Source: DATDSR01 sp036517855 (GTDB taxonomy: Bacteria; Patescibacteriota; Minisyncoccia; Phycocordibacterales; DATDSR01). Taken from it: a DNA stretch of 30,482 nt. The stretch is from positions 1-30,482 of the forward strand of contig DATDSR010000033.1 of NCBI GenBank assembly GCA_036517855.1, written 5' to 3'. Shown here one piece after another: positions 1 to 6,164 of this stretch. The translations under genes were made by a program, and so were the position numbers. The notes under the pieces are model-generated. The model saw only the letters and a list, made by a program, of their open reading frames with translations, ran no database searches and was not told where the DNA came from. The first letter of the stretch is position 1, and each line of letters opens with the position of its first letter.

Positions 1-33
1 ACCCCGTAGTGAAGCGAAGCTCTACTACAGGGT
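1..33. repeat. Imperfect palindromic repeat, copy 1
   Basis: A 33-nt hairpin-forming sequence whose arms share GTAGT/ACTAC and AGC/GCT around a GAA loop. It recurs at 18968-19000 with a single difference (G16 here, A there). The last two codons and the stop of parB lie inside it, so the element supplies the protein's C-terminal Thr-Leu and the TAG stop. Confidence 0.8.
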
Positions 34-1005
34 GAAGTTGGTGACACTGTAGAGGTCGGCGTCGTCTTCACGCTTTTCTTCGGCGTTGCGATCGTCGAGG
101 GTTGGGTCAGAGGCCAGACCTCCCTCTGGAGGACTGGCCTCGGGGGAAGATTCAGAAGAGGCAGATGAAGAGAGTTGTGGCTCGAGTTTGGCGAGGATGG
201 CTTTGAGATCTTCGGCAGAGTAAAAATCTATGACTATTTTGCCGCCGACTAATTTCTTTTGAATTTCAACGGCAGTGCCGAGACGATCGCGTAAGCGCTC
301 CTCTGCTTCAATCATCTCGGGGTTATCGCTCTTATCAAGTTTGCGTTGTCTGTCTACCGCGATATTACGAGCCGCTCGTTCGGCCTCGCGCACAGTCAAA
401 CGCCTAGTAATGATGTCCTTGTAAAGGGTCGTCTGCTCAAGTTTACGATCTATAAGCATCAAGAGAGGCCGTGTGTGGCCCTCGTTAATCTCTCCCTTAC
501 GCAAACCTTCGAGCATCTCTGGAGGCAAAGCAAGTATGCGCACACTGTTTGAAACATACTCGCGGCTCATGCCGATTTTAGTTGCTACCTCTTGTTGGGT
601 ATAGTCGAAGTCACTAAGCAACTTTTTGAAAGCTTCGGCCCTGTCGACGGGGTTGAGATCCTCGCGTTGCAAGTTCTCAATGATGGCAATCTCGAGTTTA
701 ACTTTGTCACTTTGCTCGCCAACGCGGATGACGGCCGGCACCGTGGCAAGGCCGGCAAGTTTGGAAGCGCGCAAACGTCGCTCGCCCGCAATGAGCTCGT
801 ATTCCACGGCCAGACCCCCATCGGGCTTCTCTACCTCTTTGCGTGTCACCACCAGTGGCTGGAGTACTCCGTATTGTTTAATAGACTCGGCCAAAGAACG
901 CAGAGCCCCCTCATCAAACTCCTTGCGCGGCTGAAAAGGGTTAGGGCTTATCTTCCCCACCTCAATCAAAAATATCGAATTGCTATATGGAAGTTCTTCC
1001 GGCAT
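25..1005 (-). CDS. parB: ParB/RepB/Spo0J-family chromosome partitioning protein
   Basis: Site-specific DNA-binding CTPase that nucleates at parS sites and helps segregate the origin. Counting from an upstream TTG at 1023, the ParB/sulfiredoxin-type nucleotide-binding domain covers about residues 20-125, with the CTP-binding motif GERRLRA (80-86) and ENLQR (116-120). A helix-turn-helix follows at about 141-162, then a charged linker. I prefer the ATG at 1005 because a TATAAT box lies 6 nt before it. The C-terminal tail is unusual: a palindrome at 110-141 encodes the ASPPEGGLAS stretch, and the stop lies in another repeat. No parA is visible in the window. Family assignment is secure; the start is inferred. 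Confidence 0.95.
   Translation of the reverse strand: MPEELPYSNSIFLIEVGKISPNPFQPRKEFDEGALRSLAESIKQYGVLQPLVVTRKEVEKPDGGLAVEYELIAGERRLRASKLAGLATVPAVIRVGEQSDKVKLEIAIIENLQREDLNPVDRAEAFKKLLSDFDYTQQEVATKIGMSREYVSNSVRILALPPEMLEGLRKGEINEGHTRPLLMLIDRKLEQTTLYKDIITRRLTVREAERAARNIAVDRQRKLDKSDNPEMIEAEERLRDRLGTAVEIQKKLVGGKIVIDFYSAEDLKAILAKLEPQLSSSASSESSPEASPPEGGLASDPTLDDRNAEEKREDDADLYSVTNFTL
110..141. repeat. Palindromic element (family B) inside parB
   Basis: A 32-nt hairpin: 8-bp outer stem GAGGCCAG/CTGGCCTC, one A-A mismatch, 5-bp inner stem CCTCC/GGAGG and a 4-nt loop. It is read in-frame in the low-complexity C-terminal tail of ParB. The same layout, with one compensated change in the outer stem, occurs at 21146-21185. 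Confidence 0.8.
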
Positions 1006-1011
1006 ACAAAC

Positions 1012-1017
1012 ATTATA
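1012..1017 (-). promoter_or_regulatory. -10 box of parB, predicted leaderless start
   Basis: TATAAT on the minus strand ends 6 nt before the ATG at 1005, which places +1 at the A of the start codon. No clear -35 box is seen, and the tRNA-Leu 3' end occupies that region. The same geometry occurs at five other genes in the window. Confidence 0.55.
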
Positions 1018-1030
1018 CACCAAAATATTG

Positions 1031-1111
1031 TGCCGGAGGAGGGACTTGAACCCTCAACCCTTGCGGGACACGATTTTGAGTCGTGCGCGTATGCCATTCC
1101 GCCACTCCGGC
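1031..1111 (-). tRNA. tRNA-Leu (CAA)
   Basis: Acceptor GCCGGAG/CTCCGGC with A73, anticodon loop CTCAAAA (anticodon CAA) and a long class II variable arm. The 3' CCA is not encoded (CAA follows the discriminator). It lies directly upstream of parB on the same strand. Confidence 0.95.
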
Positions 1112-1118
1112 CTAATGC

Positions 1119-1149
1119 TTGACAGTCTAGCTTAAAAATATGCTACACT
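1119..1149 (+). promoter_or_regulatory. Promoter of the 1188 gene
   Basis: A perfect TTGACA (1119-1124) is followed after 19 nt by TACACT (1144-1149), preceded by TG one base away (extended -10). A strong Shine-Dalgarno follows at 1171-1180. Spacing is longer than ideal but the extended -10 compensates. Confidence 0.65.
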
Positions 1150-1187
1150 CAAGGCGGGCAAGGACCCACTAAAGGAGGTGAATTGCC

Positions 1188-1424
1188 TTGGATGCAAGAA
1201 CACGTGACGGGATCAATCGGTTGATCCTCGCACTCAGAAACAACGCCACAACCACAGAGGAGGTTTTAGAGGGGTTGGAGTGCCTGTTGGTCATCGACCA
1301 GGAGGGGCGCAAGGAGTTACTTGCGTACCTAAGGGGCGTTGCCGCAGGCTTCGGCGACAACATCAATAGAATCAGCAACGAGGTTGCGTCCCATGCAGAA
1401 CAAACGGCTCAAGTGCGAGGCTAA
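1188..1424 (+). CDS. Small hypothetical protein, 78 aa
   Basis: No family recognised. The protein is predicted to be mostly helical, with an acidic middle and no membrane segment or cysteine cluster. The TTG start is supported by AAAGGAGGTG at 1171-1180, one of the best ribosome binding sites in the window, 7 nt upstream. The gene has its own promoter (1119-1149) and its own terminator (1432-1471), so it is a monocistronic, well-delimited unit. This translation signal differs from the leaderless pattern of its neighbours, which suggests separate ancestry or strong regulated expression. Confidence 0.75.
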   Translation: MDARTRDGINRLILALRNNATTTEEVLEGLECLLVIDQEGRKELLAYLRGVAAGFGDNINRISNEVASHAEQTAQVRG

Positions 1425-1431
1425 CTCAAGA

Positions 1432-1471
1432 CCCGGCACGTCGTGCACAACAACACGCGCCGGGCATTTTT
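1432..1471 (+). terminator. Rho-independent terminator
   Basis: Outer stem CCCGGC (1432-1437) pairs with GCCGGG (1459-1464), with a smaller internal hairpin GCACG/CGTGC, followed by a T run at 1467-1471. It ends the 1188 gene just before miaA. Confidence 0.75.
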
Positions 1472-1483
1472 CATTCATAAATT

Positions 1484-2419
1484 ATGAATCGTAAACCAAA
1501 GATTTTAGTAATCGTCGGTCCAACGGCAAGTGGCAAAAGCGCGCTCGCCGTTAAGCTGGCCAAGGCGCTTGCGGTGAGCGGAGTCGAATCCGAGGTTGTG
1601 AGTGCCGACTCGCGCCAAGTTTATAAAGGTATGGATATTGGCACAGGCAAGGTCACCAAGCGCGAGATGCGGGGTGTCCCACATCACTTGCTTGATGTAG
1701 CAAACCCCAAACAACAGTTTTCAGTTGCTAGGTATCAGGTACTAGCCTATAAAGCGATAGATGGCATTTTAAAACGTGGCAAGTTGCCCATCGTTGTGGG
1801 AGGAACAGGGCATTACGTTGATGCAATTACTAAAGGTTTAGTGGTGCCTGAAGTTCCACCCAACGCAATTTTGCGACGCAACCTTGCGAAACTTTCAAAC
1901 GCTCAAGTGTTCAAACTACTCAAACAGTTGGACCCGAAGAGGGCAAAGATAATAGACAAGAATAATCCGCGTAGGCTTGTGCGCGCAATCGAAATTGCGG
2001 AATCCCTGGGCAAGGTACCGGCTATTAAGTCAGACCCCCGCTACTCGCCCATTGTGCTAGGGCTTAGGACACATGACTTAGGACTTAGGATAAAGAAGGG
2101 GGTGGGGGGGAGATTGAAGAAGGGTTGGGTTAAAGAAGTATTGAAATTGCACAAAAAGGGATTGTCTTGGAAACGGCTTGAAAACTTAGGCCTGGGGTAC
2201 AAAATCATCGCTCAGCACTTGCAAGGCAAGGTGAAAAAGAGTGAGCTCACAAACATGATAACTACTGCCGAAATTCAATACACCAAAAGACAACTGACCT
2301 GGTTCAAACGGGACAAATCAATCAAATGGTTGGACAAAGCCGACCTGGCGAAATGGCCTCGACTGGCCAGCCTCCCGGGGCTCCGAAGGAGGGCCATTTC
2401 GCCAGGTCAGCGAAGTTAA
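1484..2419 (+). CDS. miaA: tRNA dimethylallyltransferase MiaA
   Basis: Transfers a dimethylallyl group from DMAPP to N6 of A37 in tRNAs that read UNN codons. The P-loop GPTASGKS is at residues 12-19, followed by the DSRQVYKGMDIGTGK motif, the GGTG motif of the active site and the C-terminal KRQLTWFKRD signature. Length (311 aa) is normal. The last ~25 residues, after KWLDKADLAK, are not family-like: they are encoded by a 67-nt inverted repeat (2342-2408) that reaches almost to the stop. In the GGTGxY motif the usual Leu is His. The 3' end overlaps convergent xseB by 4 nt. Identification is firm. Confidence 0.95.
   Translation: MNRKPKILVIVGPTASGKSALAVKLAKALAVSGVESEVVSADSRQVYKGMDIGTGKVTKREMRGVPHHLLDVANPKQQFSVARYQVLAYKAIDGILKRGKLPIVVGGTGHYVDAITKGLVVPEVPPNAILRRNLAKLSNAQVFKLLKQLDPKRAKIIDKNNPRRLVRAIEIAESLGKVPAIKSDPRYSPIVLGLRTHDLGLRIKKGVGGRLKKGWVKEVLKLHKKGLSWKRLENLGLGYKIIAQHLQGKVKKSELTNMITTAEIQYTKRQLTWFKRDKSIKWLDKADLAKWPRLASLPGLRRRAISPGQRS
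2342..2408. repeat. Long perfect inverted repeat forming the 3' end of miaA
   Basis: Arms GACCTGGCGAAATGGCC (2342-2358) and its exact complement (2392-2408), 17 bp, separated by 33 nt. The spacer contains CTGGCCAG and CCTCC...GGAGG, motifs shared with the family B palindromes. It is entirely coding (MiaA residues ~287-309) and lies between convergent miaA and xseB, so it may also act as a transcription end for either strand. Confidence 0.85.
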
Positions 2420-2613
2420 TCCAGCCCCTTCTTCACTTCCTCGAATTCGTTCTCAACTTCTTTGAGACGCTCGCGGAGTTCTTTGACTAGGGCGTTGCCC
2501 TCTTTGACTTTCTTTAAACCTTCCTCCACGTCTACCTCACGTTGCTTCTCAAACCAGCTCGCTATCTCTTCGAGCTTACCGAGCTTCTCTTTGATGTTTA
2601 TCTTTTTTGTCAT
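2416..2613 (-). CDS. xseB: Exodeoxyribonuclease VII small subunit
   Basis: Small coiled-coil subunit that binds XseA in the single-strand exonuclease ExoVII. The 65-aa protein has the family pattern: a short start, the LEEIASWFE...VDVEEGLKKVKEGNALVKELRERLKEVE helix pair, then an acidic tail. It overlaps xseA by ATGA (2610-2613), indicating translational coupling. It is convergent with miaA. Confidence 0.9.
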   Translation of the reverse strand: MTKKINIKEKLGKLEEIASWFEKQREVDVEEGLKKVKEGNALVKELRERLKEVENEFEEVKKGLD

Positions 2614-3836
2614 TGCACTTTTGACTTAACACTACCATCGGCTAGTCGTGTTTCTAATGTATCGCCCATTTTAACATCTCCCCTCTTCTTCACAACCTTG
2701 CCACCCGTCATGGTTATGCTATAACCTAGGCGCAAGTTGTGCATCGGGTCAGCAATGGCAAATAGCCCTTCGGCCCGGCTTATCTGCTCTTTAATCACTT
2801 TCAGACGACTACCGATGGCATCGGTGCCCCGAGCGAGACGGGCAAGCATTTGGTCGAACGAGCGAAAAATGCGCGTAAAATAACTAAACATTTTCTGCTC
2901 AAGCAAGGCTACCTTTTGTTTTAGATCTGACATAACGCCTTCCATTCCACGTTCAAGTTCTTTGGTAAGCTGGGGCAAACCCAAAACAAGCGGCGACCAG
3001 GTGTCATTGATAATGTGTGCCACGGCAGTGGGGGTACTCCCTTCGGCATCAGCCACTAGGCTAGCAATGGGCGCATCTACATCGTGACCAATGCCAGCGA
3101 TGACTGGTATGGGCAAACTAAAGAGGGCACGTGCCACCTCTTCATTATTGAAAGCCTGCAAGCTTTCTAAACTACCGCCACCTCGAATTATTACCACCAC
3201 ATCAACTTCATTGTCGTGTTGTGCTTGCCCCGCGAAGCCTTGGCGAAGTGGGGAAAAATATCGTATCGCTCGCAAAATACCTGGCGCAGCGCCTGCTCCC
3301 TCTACTTGAGTGTGCACAAACTTGATACTCATACCAAGCTTAGCTAAATTCTTTCGCAAATCTTGCAACACCACGCCATCACGCGAGCTAATTACCCCAA
3401 TGCGCGAAATAAATTCAGGCAACTCACGCTTGCGGGCAAACAACCCTTCGGCAGTTAATTTCTTCACTAGCAATTCGTATGCCTTCTTAAGCGAACCCTC
3501 GCCCATCGGCTCGATAGATTCGACCCATAAGCCAAGCGAGCCCCAACCCTTCGAGACACTTGGTTTGCCATAAACCTTCACCAACATCCCATCCTCAAGT
3601 GCCACCCCCATCCGACGAAAGGTGTAGATAGCACAAACGCACTTAAGCACCGCCGCCACATCTTTGTCCTTAAGCGTAAAACTAACCCATTTGTGACTCT
3701 CCTTAAACTCCGTCACCTCACCTTGCACAAAACCCGCCTCCGCACCAAGAGCCAAATTAAGCCGATCCAGGTATTCCCCAACCGAAAGTATTATCTCCGC
3801 CGCCTCTCCTGGATTTTTCCCAAACTCAAGTTGCAT
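2610..3836 (-). CDS. xseA: Exodeoxyribonuclease VII large subunit
   Basis: Catalytic subunit of ExoVII, which degrades single-stranded DNA. An N-terminal OB-fold covers about residues 1-105. The catalytic domain shows RGGGSLESL, GIGHDVD and the STPTAVA motif. It is followed by a coiled-coil region and a C-terminal part shorter than in E. coli, 408 aa overall. Residues ~194-206 (SPLRQGFAGQAQ) interrupt the normally short loop just before the VDVVVIIRGGGS strand; they are encoded by a palindromic element at 3228-3253. Operon order is 3839 gene, xseA, xseB. Start ATG. Confidence 0.95.
   Translation of the reverse strand: MQLEFGKNPGEAAEIILSVGEYLDRLNLALGAEAGFVQGEVTEFKESHKWVSFTLKDKDVAAVLKCVCAIYTFRRMGVALEDGMLVKVYGKPSVSKGWGSLGLWVESIEPMGEGSLKKAYELLVKKLTAEGLFARKRELPEFISRIGVISSRDGVVLQDLRKNLAKLGMSIKFVHTQVEGAGAAPGILRAIRYFSPLRQGFAGQAQHDNEVDVVVIIRGGGSLESLQAFNNEEVARALFSLPIPVIAGIGHDVDAPIASLVADAEGSTPTAVAHIINDTWSPLVLGLPQLTKELERGMEGVMSDLKQKVALLEQKMFSYFTRIFRSFDQMLARLARGTDAIGSRLKVIKEQISRAEGLFAIADPMHNLRLGYSITMTGGKVVKKRGDVKMGDTLETRLADGSVKSKVQ
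3228..3253. repeat. Palindromic element (family A) in xseA
   Basis: A 26-nt element with CCCC/GGGG outer arms and a GCC-TT-GGC core. It occurs here in the orientation opposite to the copies in the cysteine desulfurase and gyrA genes, and is read in-frame as SPLRQGFAG. Other copies: 11202-11227, 27419-27445 and 27891-27937. Confidence 0.85.
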
Positions 3837-3838
3837 GC

Positions 3839-4777
3839 TTATATTTTATTAAGCTTTCCGGTCTTAATGTCATAGACATACTTGCCAGTGATTCTTGCCG
3901 CTATGCCGCGACCGTTAGACCTTACGGTGAAACTTATATACTGGTCATTAACCACCACGTCCTTGCTTTGGTCTATGTAACTTGTGTTGGCCTCATCCCT
4001 CTCGCTTGGTGTACTGGTGGAAGACTCGAAAATCTTTTCCAACTTAAGTGGGTTAAACTGTCGAGCTAACCAAACTGTGGGGATACCGTCATTGCTACTC
4101 ATAATATCTCCATCAATACTTATAAAAACAAGTGTTTGACCGGTCGGAGATACAACCGGCACTGGCCAAAAACAGTCGCAATTACTGGTTAGTTTGGATT
4201 GTACTTCATCCTTAAGTAATAAATCGACGATCACAGGTCCGCCCCATTCGTACCCAACCCACCTAAACGAGGCATAGCGGCCGCCTGGTAAAACTGATAT
4301 GGTATCCTCTGCTATGGACTGCATACTCATTTCACTCCGTACTTTTTCCGATGTGGGACCGCGGTAAACTTCTTGCCATTGACCTTCAGCAGTATCAACG
4401 TAGACGATGGTTTGGAATAGTGGCTCAGGTTTTGGCAAATAACATCCGAATTGGAGCCACTGTTCTCCATTAACAATACGAAATCGATTGGGGTACTCCG
4501 ATCCATTAAAATCATTCTTTATCGGGACGTCTTTGATAATGTTCCCCGGGGCACTAGAAGTTGCTGTTACCGGACACGGGGCTTGTGACACACTGTCACT
4601 TATCTTTTGAGCATCACTCGTTTTTACTTCGTCTAATCGAGAGTGATTAAGCACAAGGTTTAGCTCATTCTTCCAATTATCCTCTCTGTCTTTATCCATC
4701 ATCAAACCATAGGCAAGAAATACGTTTAGTATCGAAAACACTATAACAACCACCGCTTCAGTATGTTTATACTTCAT
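3839..4777 (-). CDS. Membrane-anchored extracytoplasmic protein, unknown
   Basis: Not recognised. An N-terminal hydrophobic segment at residues ~8-26 probably anchors or exports the protein; the remaining ~285 residues are soluble. There are repeated strand-rich units of the type ISVLPGGRYASFRW, PVVSPTGQTLVFISIDGDI and VVVNDQYISFTVRS, which look like blades of a WD40/TolB-type beta-propeller; this is inference from pattern. Four cysteines lie in the soluble part. The start overlaps the HIT gene end by 11 nt and the stop lies 2 nt before xseA, so it belongs to a HIT-unknown-xseA-xseB operon. Confidence 0.75.
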   Translation of the reverse strand: MKYKHTEAVVVIVFSILNVFLAYGLMMDKDREDNWKNELNLVLNHSRLDEVKTSDAQKISDSVSQAPCPVTATSSAPGNIIKDVPIKNDFNGSEYPNRFRIVNGEQWLQFGCYLPKPEPLFQTIVYVDTAEGQWQEVYRGPTSEKVRSEMSMQSIAEDTISVLPGGRYASFRWVGYEWGGPVIVDLLLKDEVQSKLTSNCDCFWPVPVVSPTGQTLVFISIDGDIMSSNDGIPTVWLARQFNPLKLEKIFESSTSTPSERDEANTSYIDQSKDVVVNDQYISFTVRSNGRGIAARITGKYVYDIKTGKLNKI

Positions 4778-5204
4778 TGATTGCTTCGCGGATTAGACGG
4801 GACACCTCTTTTAATTCTTCTTCCGGGCTTGTCTCCCTTTCACCAGGACGATATAGGAACTTACGGGGTTCGTATTCAAGTATCCCCGTGTCCCCTTCTT
4901 TGCGCGGTAAAACGTGCAAATGAAAGTGTGGCACGGATTGGCCAGCTAGTTTTCCTTCGTTCCATGCGTAATTAAATCCCTCAGCGCCAAACACTTTCTC
5001 AAGAGCCATTTTAACTTCACCAGCCAAGCTCCAAATCGCCACTTGCTCGTCTGGTGTGAGGTCGCCAAATCTTGCAACACATCTTAGAGGCACAACGAGC
5101 AAATGCCCAGGCACCACCGGGATGTTAGTAGGGAAAACGCAAGCAAGCTCATTACGAGCAATCTCCCTCTTCCCAATTACTTGTTCACAAAACGCGCATT
5201 TCAT
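4767..5204 (-). CDS. HIT-family nucleotide hydrolase
   Basis: Histidine-triad protein, a nucleoside-monophosphate hydrolase/transferase acting on substrates such as dinucleoside polyphosphates or adenylated amines. The triad is HFHLHV with H93, H95 and H97; the N-terminal half has PVVPGHLLVVPLR and a CxxC pair at 3-6 as in Zn-binding HIT proteins. At 145 aa it is of normal size. The exact substrate cannot be told from sequence. First gene of the operon leading to xseB. Confidence 0.93.
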   Translation of the reverse strand: MKCAFCEQVIGKREIARNELACVFPTNIPVVPGHLLVVPLRCVARFGDLTPDEQVAIWSLAGEVKMALEKVFGAEGFNYAWNEGKLAGQSVPHFHLHVLPRKEGDTGILEYEPRKFLYRPGERETSPEEELKEVSRLIREAINEV

Positions 5205-5254
5205 GTATCATTTCACCATTTATTTGGTTCAAGTTGCATATTGATTTCTTTGGG

Positions 5255-5395
5255 TCAAAAACAGTGATCACCTGGTTGAGGGCCGGTTGTGCTACACAGA
5301 GGAAAATTATTCTTTAGAAAAATTAAAACTATAACCAACCATATCAACGCAAAAATACTTACGGCTATCAACAGTAACTTTAATGCTCTTTTCAT
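5255..5395 (-). CDS. Small single-pass membrane protein, 46 aa
   Basis: An open frame between tRNA-Trp and the HIT gene: MKRALKLLLIAV..., one strong hydrophobic segment at residues ~5-27 preceded by lysines and arginine, and a short tail with two cysteines. Its ATG begins with the last A of the encoded tRNA CCA end, so the mRNA would start at or be processed from the tRNA 3' end. No Shine-Dalgarno can be present. The composition is typical of a real membrane peptide, but the length is too short for certainty. Confidence 0.45.
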   Translation of the reverse strand: MKRALKLLLIAVSIFALIWLVIVLIFLKNNFPLCSTTGPQPGDHCF

Positions 5396-5468
5396 GGCGG
5401 GAGATGAAGGAATCGAACCTTCGACCGCGGTTTTGGAGACCGCTATTATACCACTTAACTAATCTCCC
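5395..5468 (-). tRNA. tRNA-Trp (CCA)
   Basis: Acceptor GGGAGAT/ATCTCCC with G73, anticodon loop CTCCAAA (anticodon CCA), canonical T arm, and an encoded 3' CCA at 5397-5395. The first 14 nt overlap the 3' end of the GIY-YIG gene. Its first 41 nt (5428-5468) are repeated upstream at 5725-5793. Confidence 0.95.
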
Positions 5469-5721
5469 TTTGTAGACTTCTTACAATCCTTTTAACCAGT
5501 CCATTATACACAGAACCACTGTGTTTGAAACTCTGTTCTCTGTCCTTAGAATCTTGCTCATCTTTATAAGCCTCGTAATACACAAGCTCGACTGGTAACA
5601 TCCGTGCTGTGGTATAAACCTTGCCTGCCTTATGTTCTGATAAACGTCGCCGCAAATCGTCAGAACGTCCAAAATAGAGTCGACCATTCTTCAAACTCTT
5701 GAGTACGTAGACGTAGTGCAT
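5455..5721 (-). CDS. Single-domain GIY-YIG endonuclease (UvrC N-terminal-like)
   Basis: An 88-aa protein made of one GIY-YIG domain: YVYVLKS (GIY position, residues 3-9), LYFGRSDDLRRRLSEHKAG (YIG motif and catalytic Arg region) and a later Glu-containing helix (DSKDREQSFK). It resembles the COG2827/YhbQ group of predicted nucleases. The gene fills almost exactly the space between two copies of the tRNA-Trp 5' part: the ATG is 3 nt after the upstream copy, and the stop codon TAA lies inside the intact tRNA. This strongly suggests a mobile or homing cassette targeted to the tRNA. The domain call is firm; mobility is inferred. Confidence 0.92.
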   Translation of the reverse strand: MHYVYVLKSLKNGRLYFGRSDDLRRRLSEHKAGKVYTTARMLPVELVYYEAYKDEQDSKDREQSFKHSGSVYNGLVKRIVRSLQREIS

Positions 5722-5724
5722 TGT

Positions 5725-5793
5725 CGGTTTTGGACCACGTCGCTCGCGAGCGACGTGGTGGAGACCGCTATTATACCACTTAACTAATCTCCC
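5725..5793 (-). pseudogene. Partial tRNA-Trp (5' 41 nt), split by a palindrome
   Basis: Positions 5759-5793 repeat the first 35 nt of tRNA-Trp exactly, through the anticodon. Positions 5725-5734 supply the next part of the anticodon loop and stem, with 4 nt (TGGA on the plus strand) present on both sides. Between them lies a 24-nt palindrome (5735-5758). A TATAAT at about 5806-5811 just upstream is probably the original tRNA promoter. Confidence 0.85.
5735..5758. repeat. Perfect 24-nt palindrome in the tRNA fragment
   Basis: CCACGTCGCTCG followed directly by its exact reverse complement, flanked by TGGA on both sides. TGGA occurs once in the intact tRNA copy, so it looks like a 4-bp target duplication. 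The hairpin has no loop in DNA and would form a strong cruciform. Confidence 0.9.
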
Positions 5794-5816
5794 CTAGCGG
5801 GGGCATTATAACAAAA

Positions 5817-5978
5817 CTAGGTGATTTTTGCTTCCTTGTGAGAGGTGTGCCCCTTGCACCAACGACAATACTTTTTGAGGTCGAGCTTCTTCTCTACAGA
5901 CTTGCGGTTCTTGGTCGAGAAATAGCCAATGCGTTTGCACTTGGTACAACGGAATCGTATTAGGTGTGGTTGAGCCAT
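5817..5978 (-). CDS. rpmG: Large ribosomal subunit protein bL33
   Basis: A 53-aa protein beginning MAQPHLIRFRCTKCKRIGYF, with two CxxC pairs (C11/C14 and C38/C41) that form the zinc ribbon of the Zn-binding bL33 form, and the family's basic composition. ATG at 5978, TAG at 5819-5817. It sits between tRNA-Tyr and the tRNA-Trp block on the same strand. It is short, but the motif spacing and composition make the call secure. Confidence 0.93.
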   Translation of the reverse strand: MAQPHLIRFRCTKCKRIGYFSTKNRKSVEKKLDLKKYCRWCKGHTSHKEAKIT

Positions 5979-5982
5979 GAGT

Positions 5983-6013
5983 AATGGTAAATGTTAAATC
6001 TTAAACGGTAAAT
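5983..6013. repeat. AT-rich interspersed repeat, copy 1
   Basis: A run built on TAATGGTAAATGTTAAATC and a second GGTAAAT, lying upstream of rpmG. A close relative in the other orientation lies at 24648-24678 upstream of the solute-binding protein gene. Confidence 0.4.
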
Positions 6014-6048
6014 ATGATTCTACAGGAAAATAAAGAAAAAGCAACTAG

Positions 6049-6132
6049 TGCTGGGAGCAGGATTCGAACCTGCGTAGGGCTATGCCCGCTTGATTTACAG
6101 TCAAGTGCGATTGACCACTCCGCCATCCCAGC
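6049..6132 (-). tRNA. tRNA-Tyr (GTA)
   Basis: Acceptor GCTGGGA/TCCCAGC with A73, anticodon stem CTTGA/TCAAG around CTGTAAA (anticodon GTA), and a long variable arm. CCA is not encoded (CTA follows). A small hairpin, TGCGA/TCGCA at 6140-6153, separates it from the Clp ATPase gene upstream. Confidence 0.95.
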
Positions 6133-6164
6133 CCGCCGATGCGAGGCTTCGCAGGCACGGAAGA

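Noticed and set aside
592..1122. Plus-strand ORF of 176 codons opposite parB and tRNA-Leu
   Set aside because: It runs through the complement of parB and the tRNA, has no recognisable domain and no translation signal; parB is clearly the real gene.
2062..2095. Tandem CTTAGGA-like repeats inside miaA
   Set aside because: Imperfect and short, and the protein keeps its family pattern (LGL...LRIKKGV) through it; probably simple sequence drift.
5428..5793. Group I intron or split tRNA at tRNA-Trp
   Set aside because: The downstream tRNA-Trp is complete and uninterrupted, and the space between the repeats is filled by the GIY-YIG ORF with no room for an intron core. A duplication explains it better.
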